From contig NZ_FNCP01000020.1 in assembly GCF_900100785.1 (NCBI RefSeq), positions 28,422 to 92,421 of the forward strand: 64,000 nucleotides of DNA, written 5' to 3'. Below the pieces are notes generated by a model. That model was given only the letters and a program-made list of their open reading frames with translations, was not told the DNA's origin and did no database searches. How positions within the stretch are numbered: position 1 is the first letter of the stretch; each line of letters starts with the position of its first letter. A program made the position numbers and the translations under genes. This stretch comes from Desulfosporosinus hippei DSM 8344. Its GTDB lineage: Bacteria; Bacillota; Desulfitobacteriia; Desulfitobacteriales; Desulfitobacteriaceae. Shown piece by piece: positions 55,454 to 64,000 of this stretch.

Positions 55454-56179
55454 ATGCTACATATTGCTATATGTGATGATAATAACAATGAATTAATACA
55501 GATAAACCAAATCGTAGAGGAGTTTAGAGCTTCTCACAGCTCTAAATACAACATTAAATGCGACACCTTTTCTAGCAGCTTAGATTTGCTTGTGGCAACA
55601 GAAAATCGTAAAAGCTACGATCTCTTAATTTTAGACGTTGTGATGCCTTTGATGACCGGTATTGAGGTTGCAACAGAGATTAGACAGAAAAGCAACCTAT
55701 CCAAAATAATATTTTTAACCTTGTCACGCGAGTTTGCTGTAGATTCTTACAAGGTAGATGCTTTTTATTATCTTCTAAAGCCAATCAACAAAGAAGAGCT
55801 TATGCCCATTTTAGAAAAGGCTTGTGCTGATATTGCGGATGAAAAAGAAAATGGAATCCTTGTAAAATGTAAAACCTGTTTAACTAAAATTTTATTACAT
55901 AACCTAGAATATACCGAGGTTTTAGGGCGAACATTATTCTTTCACTTAACAACTGGTGAGGTTTTGGAAAGCTATGGTACTATGAGCCAGCTTGAGAACG
56001 ACCTGCTTAGGGATAAGCGGTTTATTAAGCCCCACCGCTCTTACATTGTGAATATGGACTGTATTCACCGTATTACGGATAAAGACATCATCACCTTTTC
56101 AAATAAGCCTATTCCAATCTCCAGAGAGCTCTATAAGACTATTAAACAGGCATATATTGATTATTCCTTTGAAGGATGA
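55454..56179 (+). CDS. LytTR-family response regulator
   Basis: This 241-residue protein has a receiver domain at 1-120 (acidic pocket in AICDDNNNEL, phospho-acceptor Asp61 in LLILDVVMPLMTGIEVA, Lys in YYLLKPINKEEL). A LytTR DNA-binding domain fills about 140-240 (FHLTTGEVLESYGTMSQLEN, FIKPHRSYIVNMDCIHRI). It is the natural partner of the AgrC-like kinase upstream. LytTR regulators bind paired direct repeats, often controlling peptide or virulence-type genes; targets are unknown. AAGGAATGG lies about 12 nt before the ATG. Confidence 0.9.
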   Translation: MLHIAICDDNNNELIQINQIVEEFRASHSSKYNIKCDTFSSSLDLLVATENRKSYDLLILDVVMPLMTGIEVATEIRQKSNLSKIIFLTLSREFAVDSYKVDAFYYLLKPINKEELMPILEKACADIADEKENGILVKCKTCLTKILLHNLEYTEVLGRTLFFHLTTGEVLESYGTMSQLENDLLRDKRFIKPHRSYIVNMDCIHRITDKDIITFSNKPIPISRELYKTIKQAYIDYSFEG

Positions 56180-56213
56180 GAAAAACTGACGTCAAAAACT
56201 GTGCCTTTAAATC

Positions 56214-56237
56214 AAATGGTGCATCGATGCACCATTT
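56214..56237. repeat. AAAT-N16-ATTT palindrome, copy 5
   Basis: A perfect 24-bp palindrome with half-site AAATGGTGCATC. It equals copy 3 except for the centre (TCGA here, CCGG there), where both versions remain self-complementary. It is followed by the shared tail at 56244-56297. Confidence 0.8.
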
Positions 56238-56243
56238 GGTCCC

Positions 56244-56297
56244 ACCCTTGGCGGATTACCCAAAGTCCGAGTTGGGCTTTAAGACGGAAAAATCCTT
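56244..56297 (+). repeat. Dispersed tail repeat next to palindrome copy 5
   Basis: Shares ACCCTTG, CAAAGTCCGAGTTGG and the ending GAAAAATCCT with 22501-22553, in the same order and the same orientation relative to the palindrome. Confidence 0.65.
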
Positions 56298-56333
56298 TGG
56301 AATATCGATAAATGCCGACCAGAGCGCTAAGGA

Positions 56334-58022
56334 TTATACGGAGTCCATAACAGTATTCCTAAGGACTCTGCTAAGTTCCTCCAGGCAGAAAGGCTTAGGT
56401 AATGCAGCTTTGAATCCATACTTTTTAAAATCAGTCATAATGGCGTCGTTACAGTAGCCACTGGAGGTTATGGCCTTGACCTGGGGATTGATTTTAATGA
56501 TCTCCTCCAGGGCCTGTCTGCCACCTGCTCCACCGGGCACGGTTAAATCGAAAATAACAGCATCATAAGGCTCGCCCCTCTCACTGGCTTCCCTGTAAAG
56601 AAGGATGGCCTCCTCTCCATCTACAGCAAAGGCAGGTTCACAACCCAACTGGGTCAGCATTCCGCCAATAACTTCTCGTATGGAAGCTTGATCATCCATA
56701 ACCAAAATTTTTCCTTGCCCGAAAAAAAACGGTTCTATAGCCATCTTCTCTGACAGAGCCGTTCCCGGTATGGCTGGAAGGTAGACAGATACAGCTGTCC
56801 CTTGACCTAGTTCGGACTCAACCTTAATGTGACCATTGTGCCGCTTGACTATGGAATAAGAAGTAGCTAGTCCTAACCCGTTACCTTGAGCCTTTGTCGT
56901 AAAATAAGGATCAAAAATCTTGTTCACCTGGTCTTTATGGATGCCAACGCCGTGATCTTCCACAGTTATCTTTAGATAGGGGCCTACGTTTAATGGCAGT
57001 CCCTCTTCCTCTGTCAAGTATTTATTCTCACACCTCAAAGACACCGTCCCCCCATTAGGCATGGCCTGCTGGGCATTGATGACCAGATTATTCACCACCT
57101 GTCTGATATGTCCGCCATCAACCTCAACCATCCATAAATCATCGGACAATTCAAGTTCATGACGCACATTGGAACCCCTCATAGCAAAAATGACGGTATC
57201 ATTAAGTAGTGGCACAATGGATATCACCTCTTTAAGGGGCTTCCCCCCCTTGGCAAAGGTCAACAACTGCAAGGTTAAATCCGTGGACTGCCGACAGGCT
57301 TTTTCTGCCTCTTCCAATAGATCCAGGTTTTTTTCCTGCTTCAAACTCCGCATTTTAAATAATGAGATGTTACCTAATATTACCGTCAGTAGATTGTTAA
57401 AATCGTGGGCTATGCCCCCAGCCAAAATCCCCAAAGACTCCATCCGTTGGTAACTAAATTTATCTTCCTCATTCTTCTTTCGTTCGGTAATATCTTTGAC
57501 CGCAAGAAAGCAGAGAGTGTTTTTTTCTTCGTTTTCTTGCTCTTTTTCTGCTATACCTTCAACTAAAGCACAAAAAACTGTCCCGTCATTCTTCCTGAGG
57601 TTCAGCTCACATTCCTGCTTTGTCTTAATTTGCATTTGCCACAGTGACTTGCAGTAAAGAGAAAAAATTTGCTGGTGTTCAGCTACCACAAAGCTGGTAA
57701 AGTCCTTACCCAATAACTGATCTTTCTCCACTTCGAATAAAGCTGCCCCAGTTCGGTTTACTTCCAGGATCAGGCCATTGATCCCACAGGTAAAGAAACC
57801 CACTGGGGCAAAATCATATAATTTCCTATATTTGTCCCTGGATAATTCATTCTCCAGACCAACACGCTGCAATTCTTCATTTTGCATTGATAATTCGATT
57901 TGATGAACCTCCAGCTCCATCTTCTCCCTTAAACCATCTGCCGAAGTATTCTCTATAGCTCTGTTCTTTTGGTTTCTCAGTGCTTCTGCTTCTGCTTCTT
58001 GGCGTAATTTTACACCATCCAT
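56334..58022 (-). CDS. PAS hybrid histidine kinase with C-terminal receiver
   Basis: This 562-residue soluble kinase begins with a coiled coil (about 1-65). A PAS domain (FAPVGFFTCGINGLILEVNR) comes next, then HisKA of the NtrB-like type (GILAGGIAHDFNNLLTVILG) and an HATPase (VNNLVINAQQAMPNGGTVSL, KAQGNGLGLATSYSIVKRHN). A receiver domain ends it (ILVMDDQASIREVIG; phospho-Asp in AVIFDLTVPGGAGGRQAL). There is no membrane segment, so it senses a cytoplasmic signal. GGGGGGTGGTGAT precedes the ATG. It lies 36 bp after the CheB-CheR-PAS gene and is likely co-transcribed with it. Confidence 0.9.
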   Translation of the reverse strand: MDGVKLRQEAEAEALRNQKNRAIENTSADGLREKMELEVHQIELSMQNEELQRVGLENELSRDKYRKLYDFAPVGFFTCGINGLILEVNRTGAALFEVEKDQLLGKDFTSFVVAEHQQIFSLYCKSLWQMQIKTKQECELNLRKNDGTVFCALVEGIAEKEQENEEKNTLCFLAVKDITERKKNEEDKFSYQRMESLGILAGGIAHDFNNLLTVILGNISLFKMRSLKQEKNLDLLEEAEKACRQSTDLTLQLLTFAKGGKPLKEVISIVPLLNDTVIFAMRGSNVRHELELSDDLWMVEVDGGHIRQVVNNLVINAQQAMPNGGTVSLRCENKYLTEEEGLPLNVGPYLKITVEDHGVGIHKDQVNKIFDPYFTTKAQGNGLGLATSYSIVKRHNGHIKVESELGQGTAVSVYLPAIPGTALSEKMAIEPFFFGQGKILVMDDQASIREVIGGMLTQLGCEPAFAVDGEEAILLYREASERGEPYDAVIFDLTVPGGAGGRQALEEIIKINPQVKAITSSGYCNDAIMTDFKKYGFKAALPKPFCLEELSRVLRNTVMDSV

Positions 58023-58058
58023 GCAATCACCACCCCCCTTATCTAAAACATCACTAAA

Positions 58059-60941
58059 TTAATTCTCCGTCTTAAAGATGACTAGGATTAAATCTGCAGA
58101 TGGCTTTTTGCTGTTAATCCGGTGGGCATCGAGGTATATTTTTTTATAGCCGACGCCTGGGAATTCATAATCCACAAGGAAGCTTCGAAAAGATATCCCT
58201 TCGGTAATAATAGTAGTGATTTTTTCCTCTAACTCGCGAGTATTCCAGCGGCCTTTGCTAAGTTGTGATAGCATCGTGCCTTCAGTTTCTAAAGGGGTCA
58301 CCTGGAAAACCCGGTAAAAATCCAAGTTCGCTGTTAGCACCTTAAAATCACCGTCCAGCACAAGAAGGGGGAAGCCAATGGCCTCAATGATACTAAAGGC
58401 ATAATCACGTCTGTCCCTAAGCTCAGTATTTAATACATTTAGTGCCTTAAGTTTACTGATATTAACAAAAGAAACTACGACACCGGCCACCGTGTTTTCG
58501 GAAGTTCGATAGGGTGTTAACCGCATCAGGTACCATACCCCATCTAGGGTTTCTACCTCCTTCTCAATCTGGCCATATGTCTCCAAAATCCTCTGGGCTT
58601 CGCAGACAATATCCGTCTTGCGGAGCTTTGTTACAAGGTGGGCCAGAGGACGACCAACATCTGAAGGAATGATGTTAACAAGCCTGGGGACTAAAGGAGT
58701 ATACCGCATAATGTTCAAATCGCTATCCAGAAATATAAAGGCAATTTCTGTGCTGTTTAAAAGATTCGTCATATCATCATTGGAGTGGGCCAGTTCATTC
58801 AGTTTAGTTTGCAGTTCATTGTTAACGGTTACGACTTCCTCGTAGAGGGACTGCATTTCTTCTCGGGAAGTCTCCATCTCTTCATTTGAACTCTGTAATT
58901 CCTCATTAGCGGAGTGTAGTTCTTCGTTGGCCGCCGCTGTCTCCATGTAGGATAATTCAATCTCTTCGATGGTTCTGAATAGTTGAACTTTTGTACTCTT
59001 CAGCTCATTCTCCAGTTCGTCGATCCGCGTTACAGCATTGGACGAGCTGTCACCGATGTTGCTTAGCGGAGTATCAACGGGTAATGCATTAACTTCCTCA
59101 AAGATCACCAGGATCAAACCCTGTAATGTTCCGGGTTCCTCAATCGGCCTAACACCAAAATTAAGCGTGACTTGTTCGTCATTGATGATCACCCTCACGC
59201 CTTCAATCGTAATATCTTCTTTTGTTTTAGCGGCCTGACGAAGTACTGCCCTTAAACTATACCGCATTTCCTCCTTAACCATGGTTGCGATGTTTAAGCT
59301 AACTTCTCCTGTAGCTAGTTCAAAATATTTTCTACTACGTCCATTGATATAAATGATATCCCCCTTTTCATTAACGATAAAACAGGGCGGAGTATAGTTT
59401 TCTAACAACATTTTCTCTATAGAATTAATCATTCCTGATTTTTCTGATCCGACGATGCTTGTAAAATCCGCCCTTGCTTTGGCTGCCGTGATTATTGATG
59501 AATTGGGAAGAAAATTTGCCCAGAGTTTGGAAATGACATCCCGGCGTTTATATAACTTCCATTTGCTATTTAACACAGTATATAGGTTCGTGTTGCTTCC
59601 AAAGGATTCGGAAGGACCTAAAAAGAGTATTCCATTGGGTAGGAGGCTAAAATGAAAAAGATTGGAAAGCCTTTTTTGCAAGGAATTTTCAAAGTATATT
59701 AAAAGGTTTCGGCAGCTGATCATATCCACCTTAATAAAAGGCGGGTCTTTAATAAGATCATGGGAAGCAAAAATTATGGTTTCCCGGATTTCCTTCGAAA
59801 TCCGATATCGATTTTCTTCTAGCTTAAAAAAGCGTTTTAAGCGCTCAGGGCGTATATCCTCCGCGATCCTTAAGGGATATAAGCCAGTCCTTGCTGTTAA
59901 AACAGCGTCTTCGTCAATGTCTGTAGCGAATATCTGTAACGTCATATTCTTTCGGGCTTTGTTCATGCATTCCTGAATTATGATTGCCAGGGAGTAAACT
60001 TCTTCCCCGCTGGAACACCCGGGGATCCATATTCGCAAGTTATATCCCTCCGGTTTATCCGCCAGCAAATCAGGAATCACTTGATTCTCCAAAACCTCGA
60101 AGGCTTCAGAGTCACGGAAAAAACGGGTTACGTTAATAAGTATCGCTTTGAAAAGAGTTTCCACTTCGGCAGCGTTTCGCTGCAAATAGCGAACATACTC
60201 CTCAATATCTTGAATATGGCAGACGCGCATCCTGCTTTCTATGCGCCGGTAAATAGTCCCTTTTTTGTAAAGGGAAAAATCGTGGCTGTTGTGCATTTGG
60301 ATAATGAAAAGCACTCTCTTTAGTATTTCTGAGTTCTTACTCAATTTTTCGTTCATACTCCGGGAAGCTCTTCGTTGCAACCACTTGTTATGCACAAGGA
60401 GCTGATCACTCATTTTCTCAATAGGCAAAATGAAATCTGCCAATTCCAAGACCGAGGAACTGCCAGCGGAATCAGCACACGCTAAGCCCCCGTCCTCAAC
60501 CATGACCATACCAAACTGTGCTTTAATTTCTTTTGAGCCCAGCGCGCCATCATGACTTATGCCTGAAAGAATAATACTTATGGCATTTTCACCTTGGTCA
60601 TAGGCCAGGGTGCTAAAAAAATAATCTAAAGGTTTGCGAGGATTAGAAAGGGGTTCCCGTAAATAAAAATTACCCCGTACAATTCCGGTATCTTTATCTC
60701 TCGGGCAGATGAACACATGGTTGGGCATTATCTTCATATCGTCTTTCACAGCTAAAACAGGCATAGATATGTATTCCTGCAGAATCTGAACCGTCATTTC
60801 GTGACGGCCGACAATAACAAAGGCCATCCCACAGTCGTCTGGCATATTTTTGAAAAAAGCTTTAAACGCCTTTCCCCCAACATCCGAGACTCCGATGCCC
60901 ACAACTGGAAAACTATCGTTCAAGCTCATGTGATTTTGCAC
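58059..60941 (-). CDS. CheB-CheR-PAS fusion protein
   Basis: This 960-residue protein combines a CheB methylesterase-like domain (about 10-190) with a CheR methyltransferase (about 205-480: YRRIESRMRV, LRIWIPGCSSGEEVYSLAII, DMISCRNLLIYFE). PAS domains (about 510-620 and 735-950) flank a long Glu/Asn-rich coiled coil (about 645-730, ANEELHSANEELQSSNEEME). The CheB catalytic residues seem kept (Ser19 in GIGVSDVGG, His47 in VGRHE, Asp in SGISHDGALG), though the Ser loop is unusual. CheB/CheR fusions modify receptors or signal to a kinase, which here is probably the hybrid kinase downstream. The start is GTG 60941 with AGAGG upstream. Confidence 0.9.
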   Translation of the reverse strand: MQNHMSLNDSFPVVGIGVSDVGGKAFKAFFKNMPDDCGMAFVIVGRHEMTVQILQEYISMPVLAVKDDMKIMPNHVFICPRDKDTGIVRGNFYLREPLSNPRKPLDYFFSTLAYDQGENAISIILSGISHDGALGSKEIKAQFGMVMVEDGGLACADSAGSSSVLELADFILPIEKMSDQLLVHNKWLQRRASRSMNEKLSKNSEILKRVLFIIQMHNSHDFSLYKKGTIYRRIESRMRVCHIQDIEEYVRYLQRNAAEVETLFKAILINVTRFFRDSEAFEVLENQVIPDLLADKPEGYNLRIWIPGCSSGEEVYSLAIIIQECMNKARKNMTLQIFATDIDEDAVLTARTGLYPLRIAEDIRPERLKRFFKLEENRYRISKEIRETIIFASHDLIKDPPFIKVDMISCRNLLIYFENSLQKRLSNLFHFSLLPNGILFLGPSESFGSNTNLYTVLNSKWKLYKRRDVISKLWANFLPNSSIITAAKARADFTSIVGSEKSGMINSIEKMLLENYTPPCFIVNEKGDIIYINGRSRKYFELATGEVSLNIATMVKEEMRYSLRAVLRQAAKTKEDITIEGVRVIINDEQVTLNFGVRPIEEPGTLQGLILVIFEEVNALPVDTPLSNIGDSSSNAVTRIDELENELKSTKVQLFRTIEEIELSYMETAAANEELHSANEELQSSNEEMETSREEMQSLYEEVVTVNNELQTKLNELAHSNDDMTNLLNSTEIAFIFLDSDLNIMRYTPLVPRLVNIIPSDVGRPLAHLVTKLRKTDIVCEAQRILETYGQIEKEVETLDGVWYLMRLTPYRTSENTVAGVVVSFVNISKLKALNVLNTELRDRRDYAFSIIEAIGFPLLVLDGDFKVLTANLDFYRVFQVTPLETEGTMLSQLSKGRWNTRELEEKITTIITEGISFRSFLVDYEFPGVGYKKIYLDAHRINSKKPSADLILVIFKTEN

Positions 60942-61143
60942 AAATTAACCTCTGTTCGTTCCGTATTTTAATATCTATATATATTGGACATTATTTGGGT
61001 TTCACCTCTATTTTTCTTTAATTATCTTAAACACTCAAAATTCCAAATAAGTTGTCGCCTCCGGTGCCCCAAACCTTTCTCTGATCGCATAAAAACACCT
61101 TGCCCAACGGATACTAAAAGAATCTTATAATGAGGTGATTGTT

Positions 61144-62115
61144 TTGTTTTCTTTCTTTAAAAAACTATCGGGTGTAGAAGTTATTGATATTATAGGAGCC
61201 TTCAATTTATGGAACGCCTTAAGAGCACGTTATGGAAGTATAGAAACCCTTCAGATGTATAGAAACTTTATCCATGACCGTGATTTTGATCTTATGCTTA
61301 GTCGCTTCTTAAGTACCTTTATGAAGGAATCAAAGTTATTGGAAGAGAAAGCAACCCACTATTCTGTAACCTTGCCCAAGAGACCCGCAGTGGATATCCG
61401 GATTGACAAAAAGCTTGATGAGCTTACAGATAGATATATTTACAGGAGAATCTATGAAGACCTAGTTACTCAAATGGTTGTCCTTGGTCGGTGCTATAGA
61501 ACTACTACAAGTAATGATCAACTCCGTGAACTTTTCAAACATGCCCTTTTAGGCCACGCCTATCAATTTCAAGTACTCTATAAATTTGGTAAGTTAAAGA
61601 GCTGGGAGGACAATCCTCCGGCTTATAAGCCCTCCAAGCCCATTAAAACTGAGGATTTATCAATCAGTGAAGCTTTCCATCTCTGGGACCATTTAAACTT
61701 AAGATATGATCATCTGCAATTAGTCATGTTCTCCATTAGTTTTGCCCATGACACAAGCTTTATTGCTGTCTTAGATATGGGCTTAATAATTATCAAAAAG
61801 CAAATCGAGAAACTTGAGGAACTGTGTCTAAACTATAGTGTTCAAGTACCTGAAAGGCCACCCGCTGAAATGGTGCAGCGCATAGATCCGGAAGCAATGG
61901 AAGATCAATTTATGTATAGAATTCTTCTCACAAGCCTTCAGAACTCTATTGACCTACACATGAGGGCAGTAATGGAGACGGTAAGAAATGATAGTCTGCG
62001 CAAAACATTCATCGATTTATTTAAGGATGAAATGAGTTCCTATGATAAATTTCTAAAATACGGTAAAGCGAAAGGCTGGACAAAGACACCACCCATGTAT
62101 GGAGCATTAGTATAG
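61144..62115 (+). CDS. DUF3231 family protein
   Basis: A protein of about 323 residues with two tandem helical-bundle repeats (about 15-165 and 180-320). Each ends with a G-K-x-K-x-W-x-x-x-P-P-x-Y motif (KLKSWEDNPPAYKP; AKGWTKTPPMYG) and contains a Y-x-V-x-x-P-x-R-P loop. This is the DUF3231 pattern, common in spore-forming Firmicutes and related in fold to CotF/ferritin-like coat proteins; function is unknown. TTG 61144 is preferred because GAGGTGA is well spaced for it. It converges with the BclA-C-like gene, another likely spore-surface gene. Confidence 0.85.
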   Translation: MFSFFKKLSGVEVIDIIGAFNLWNALRARYGSIETLQMYRNFIHDRDFDLMLSRFLSTFMKESKLLEEKATHYSVTLPKRPAVDIRIDKKLDELTDRYIYRRIYEDLVTQMVVLGRCYRTTTSNDQLRELFKHALLGHAYQFQVLYKFGKLKSWEDNPPAYKPSKPIKTEDLSISEAFHLWDHLNLRYDHLQLVMFSISFAHDTSFIAVLDMGLIIIKKQIEKLEELCLNYSVQVPERPPAEMVQRIDPEAMEDQFMYRILLTSLQNSIDLHMRAVMETVRNDSLRKTFIDLFKDEMSSYDKFLKYGKAKGWTKTPPMYGALV

Positions 62116-62212
62116 ACGAAAGTCACAATGATCACCTTTCTATATGTTCATTTTTAGAATTTAGAAGGCAAAAGAAACGGGCATTGGCAAAAAGCAAGAA
62201 GAAAATTAAAGA

Positions 62213-62247
62213 AAACATGGTTTGTGCCAGGCGCACAAACCATGTTT
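62213..62247. terminator. Hairpin between convergent spore-type genes
   Basis: Perfect 15-bp arms (AAACATGGTTTGTGC and complement) around 5 nt, between stops at 62115 (plus) and 62269 (minus). T-runs are weak. Confidence 0.6.
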
Positions 62248-62268
62248 CACTTATACTGCGGATTTTAT

Positions 62269-63042
62269 CTAGGCGACTTGTGTGATAACTAGATGAGCCG
62301 AAACTGGCCTTGTTCCTCCGGCGATAGTGGTAATGGTTAGCGCTGTTGCATTGCCGGCAGGGTTTCGGACAGTGAGCACTGAATCGGCGACTGTTGTAGT
62401 CACATAAGCCATTCCCACTATTTGAGAAGTACCTGTTGCCCGCCCGACTACCGTATATGCCAAGTCGGCTCCATTGAGAGTTAAAATCAACTGGCCCGCC
62501 TCGCTCACACTTACCTGAAACAAAACCTGATAAGTGCCAATTGCAGACAAGTTAAATTCAGTATCACTAGTTCTGGTAATAGTCGTTGCGCTGGTAGGTC
62601 CGTCTTGAGGAAAGCTTACGTCAGTACCGGGAGCAACTGTTGCTGCATTATCAGGAGGCATCAGGGCAAAAAAGTCGGCATAGTTTAATACTGTCGGTAA
62701 CGTCTCTTCAAGTTCGGCCGGTAAGACTCGATGGGCTGCCACCAAATTCCCTGCTGTATCCTTCCCCCAAGCCGATATTGCTATTTCCGGCGAGCTGGTG
62801 GTAAATTGAAATTCAAAAGCATCAAAATCGGCAAAATATATTCTTTCCACCGCTTCACCGGGCAACAAATTAATTTGTTCTAATACATAGAGCACTTTTA
62901 TTGCCCCCATAACGAAGCTGCCTTCAGTCATCACTGATTCTGTTGTGGTTCCATCATTTGTAATTCTCACTACAACGGTTACGGTCGGTCTGACGCCTAG
63001 CACAGCTGTGTTTTCGATCAAACCAGTTGTTAATTCAGCCAT
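62269..63042 (-). CDS. Spore-surface type protein with BclA-C-like domain
   Basis: This 257-residue protein has an N-terminal beta domain (VLGVRPTVTVVVRITNDGTT, AFEFQFTTSSPEIAISAWG). A linker (NYADFFALMPPDNAATVAPG) leads to a C-terminal TNF/BclA-C-like head (SAIGTYQVLFQVSVSEAGQL, NGADLAYTVVGRATG, VLTVRNPAGNATALTI). The head has the same layout as the C-terminus of the collagen-like protein at 40016. There is no signal peptide and no collagen stalk. GGAGGG precedes the ATG. It is probably a spore coat or exosporium component; that role is inferred from the domain. Confidence 0.85.
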   Translation of the reverse strand: MAELTTGLIENTAVLGVRPTVTVVVRITNDGTTTESVMTEGSFVMGAIKVLYVLEQINLLPGEAVERIYFADFDAFEFQFTTSSPEIAISAWGKDTAGNLVAAHRVLPAELEETLPTVLNYADFFALMPPDNAATVAPGTDVSFPQDGPTSATTITRTSDTEFNLSAIGTYQVLFQVSVSEAGQLILTLNGADLAYTVVGRATGTSQIVGMAYVTTTVADSVLTVRNPAGNATALTITTIAGGTRPVSAHLVITQVA

Positions 63043-63690
63043 TAATTTTATCCCTCCACATCGTTTAGTATCAATTGATTATGAAAATCAACATTCTTGT
63101 AAATCGTTCTTAATACAATATATGGAATATACCAGTACAAGTTAACTAAATAAGGATCACTTTTCAAATATTTTTGTACTGATGAAAGTGACTATCGCGA
63201 AATCAAACTGCTTGATGTATAAAGAACTCAAAGTTAGCTGTAACACATACAGAAACAAGGCTGGAAACCTCATGCTTCCAGCCTTCAATCTTCTCAAATG
63301 CAATTATTAATTGTACTAGGACTATGAATTTTCGTGGGAGAGCTACAATATCCAGTTTTCGTAAATTGAGTTTAGTGTTCTCTGATCCTTCATTAATCAT
63401 TTTAGCATAGCTATGATATTGGAATAAGTATTGTTAACAGCTGGGATATTTACGAGTTCATTGCTAAACATGATTATGAACTGAGTAATATTTTGTGCGC
63501 AATAAATTGCAACAATATTTCTATATGTTAGTATTTTTACATGGTATAATAAAAAAACTTAGCACACTTGTCTAAATTTCGATAAGTTTTGTCTAAGGTA
63601 ATTTTTACGATGACCCTAAACTGCCGAAATATAAAAAGTATAAGCAGCACTCATTGAGATTAAATAATGCTTATATGGAGAGGACATGTC
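63043..63690. other. Gene-free AT-rich stretch
   Basis: No supported gene. A hairpin at 63257-63285 (AAGGCTGGAA / TTCCAGCCTT) lies here. The rest is AT-rich with no recognised motif. Confidence 0.5.
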
Positions 63691-63939
63691 TTGAATATTT
63701 ATTCTTTGATAGTCGTTCTGGAACTGTTAAGTATTAATACGTACACGACCTATACATGCTCAAAAAAGAGAAATTCAAAATTCGTTTCCTTTTTTTCAGT
63801 ATGTATTGTTACAGTCGCGTTTTCTGCACTATTGTTACCTTTTTTACCCAAAATACCCCATTATGGGAATGGTAACGGTAATGGCCTTTTTATGATATTC
63901 GGCTTTTTCTTACGAAAATACTCTCACTTTGGGTTCTGA
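63691..63939 (+). pseudogene. AgrC-like membrane protein N-terminal part, broken near the window edge
   Basis: From TTG 63691 (GGAGAGG 7 nt upstream) the frame gives LNIYSLIVVLELLSINTYTT, FVSFFSVCIVTVAFSALLLP, and GNGNGNGLFMIFGFF. This resembles the first helices of HPK10-type (AgrC/ComD-like) sensor kinases. The frame stops at 63939, and neighbouring frames do not obviously carry the next helix. The gene is therefore frameshifted or truncated. The rest would lie beyond the window. Confidence 0.55.
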
Positions 63940-64000
63940 GGCCAAGATCGAGTATCTCAGCGTAAAGTCTCAACTACAATAGGATGCCCGAGAGCCATTT

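Overview
The window looks like chromosome of a spore-forming, anaerobic Firmicute of the Desulfosporosinus/Desulfitobacterium type (Clostridia, Peptococcaceae). This is inferred from low-to-moderate GC, strong AGGAGG ribosome binding sites, a corrinoid/UroD-type methyltransferase set, rubredoxin/ferredoxin genes, spore-surface proteins (a collagen-like protein and a BclA-C-like protein) and many PAS sensor kinases. No rRNA, tRNA or CRISPR array was seen.

Layout. 0.6-3 kb: an AraC regulator divergent from a drug-efflux MFS gene split by a frameshift. 3-18 kb: a decayed accessory zone. Intact genes here are an MBL hydrolase, a MaoC-like protein, a GC-rich RibD/DHFR-like gene, a RelA/SpoT-domain protein, a macrolide-phosphotransferase/TetR pair, RhuM, alanine racemase and a SAM methyltransferase. 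They alternate with relics: an IS607-type tnpA/tnpB, RelE-like toxin, Rpn nuclease, radical SAM tail, a collapsed copy of the methyltransferase, IS1182-like, HsdM-like, DUF3102-like and RnfC/PduS-like fragments. 18.5-24.3 kb: a GNAT enzyme, then a MalT-type LuxR regulator beside a three-gene operon (SRPBCC-like membrane protein, 66-aa protein, 68-aa membrane protein). 24.5-28 kb: two membrane proteins and two broken genes (Uma2, acyltransferase). 28-31 kb: a UroD-family methyltransferase, its corrinoid protein and an MFS transporter, which read as one substrate-uptake and demethylation unit. 31.6-36.6 kb: a TetR-controlled RND efflux operon. 38-39.3 kb: a ferredoxin-like protein and a rubredoxin/rubrerythrin-like protein with a PerR-like box upstream.

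40-42 kb holds a DNRLRE-collagen-BclA-C surface protein. 42.3-44.5 kb is HelD. 45.8-61 kb is a dense signalling block: two related PAS kinases, a broken hybrid kinase, a diguanylate cyclase, an AgrC-like kinase with a LytTR regulator, a PAS hybrid kinase, and a CheB-CheR-PAS fusion. 61-63 kb holds a DUF3231 protein convergent with a second protein carrying the BclA-C-like domain. The right edge cuts an AgrC-like membrane protein.

The least explained signals are non-coding. Five 24-bp palindromes share the frame AAAT-N16-ATTT but have different self-complementary cores. A 74-bp dispersed repeat and a repeated tail occur near some relics. A roughly 40-bp element follows the terminators of two unrelated operons. 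A perfect 46-bp palindrome lies at 11.1 kb.
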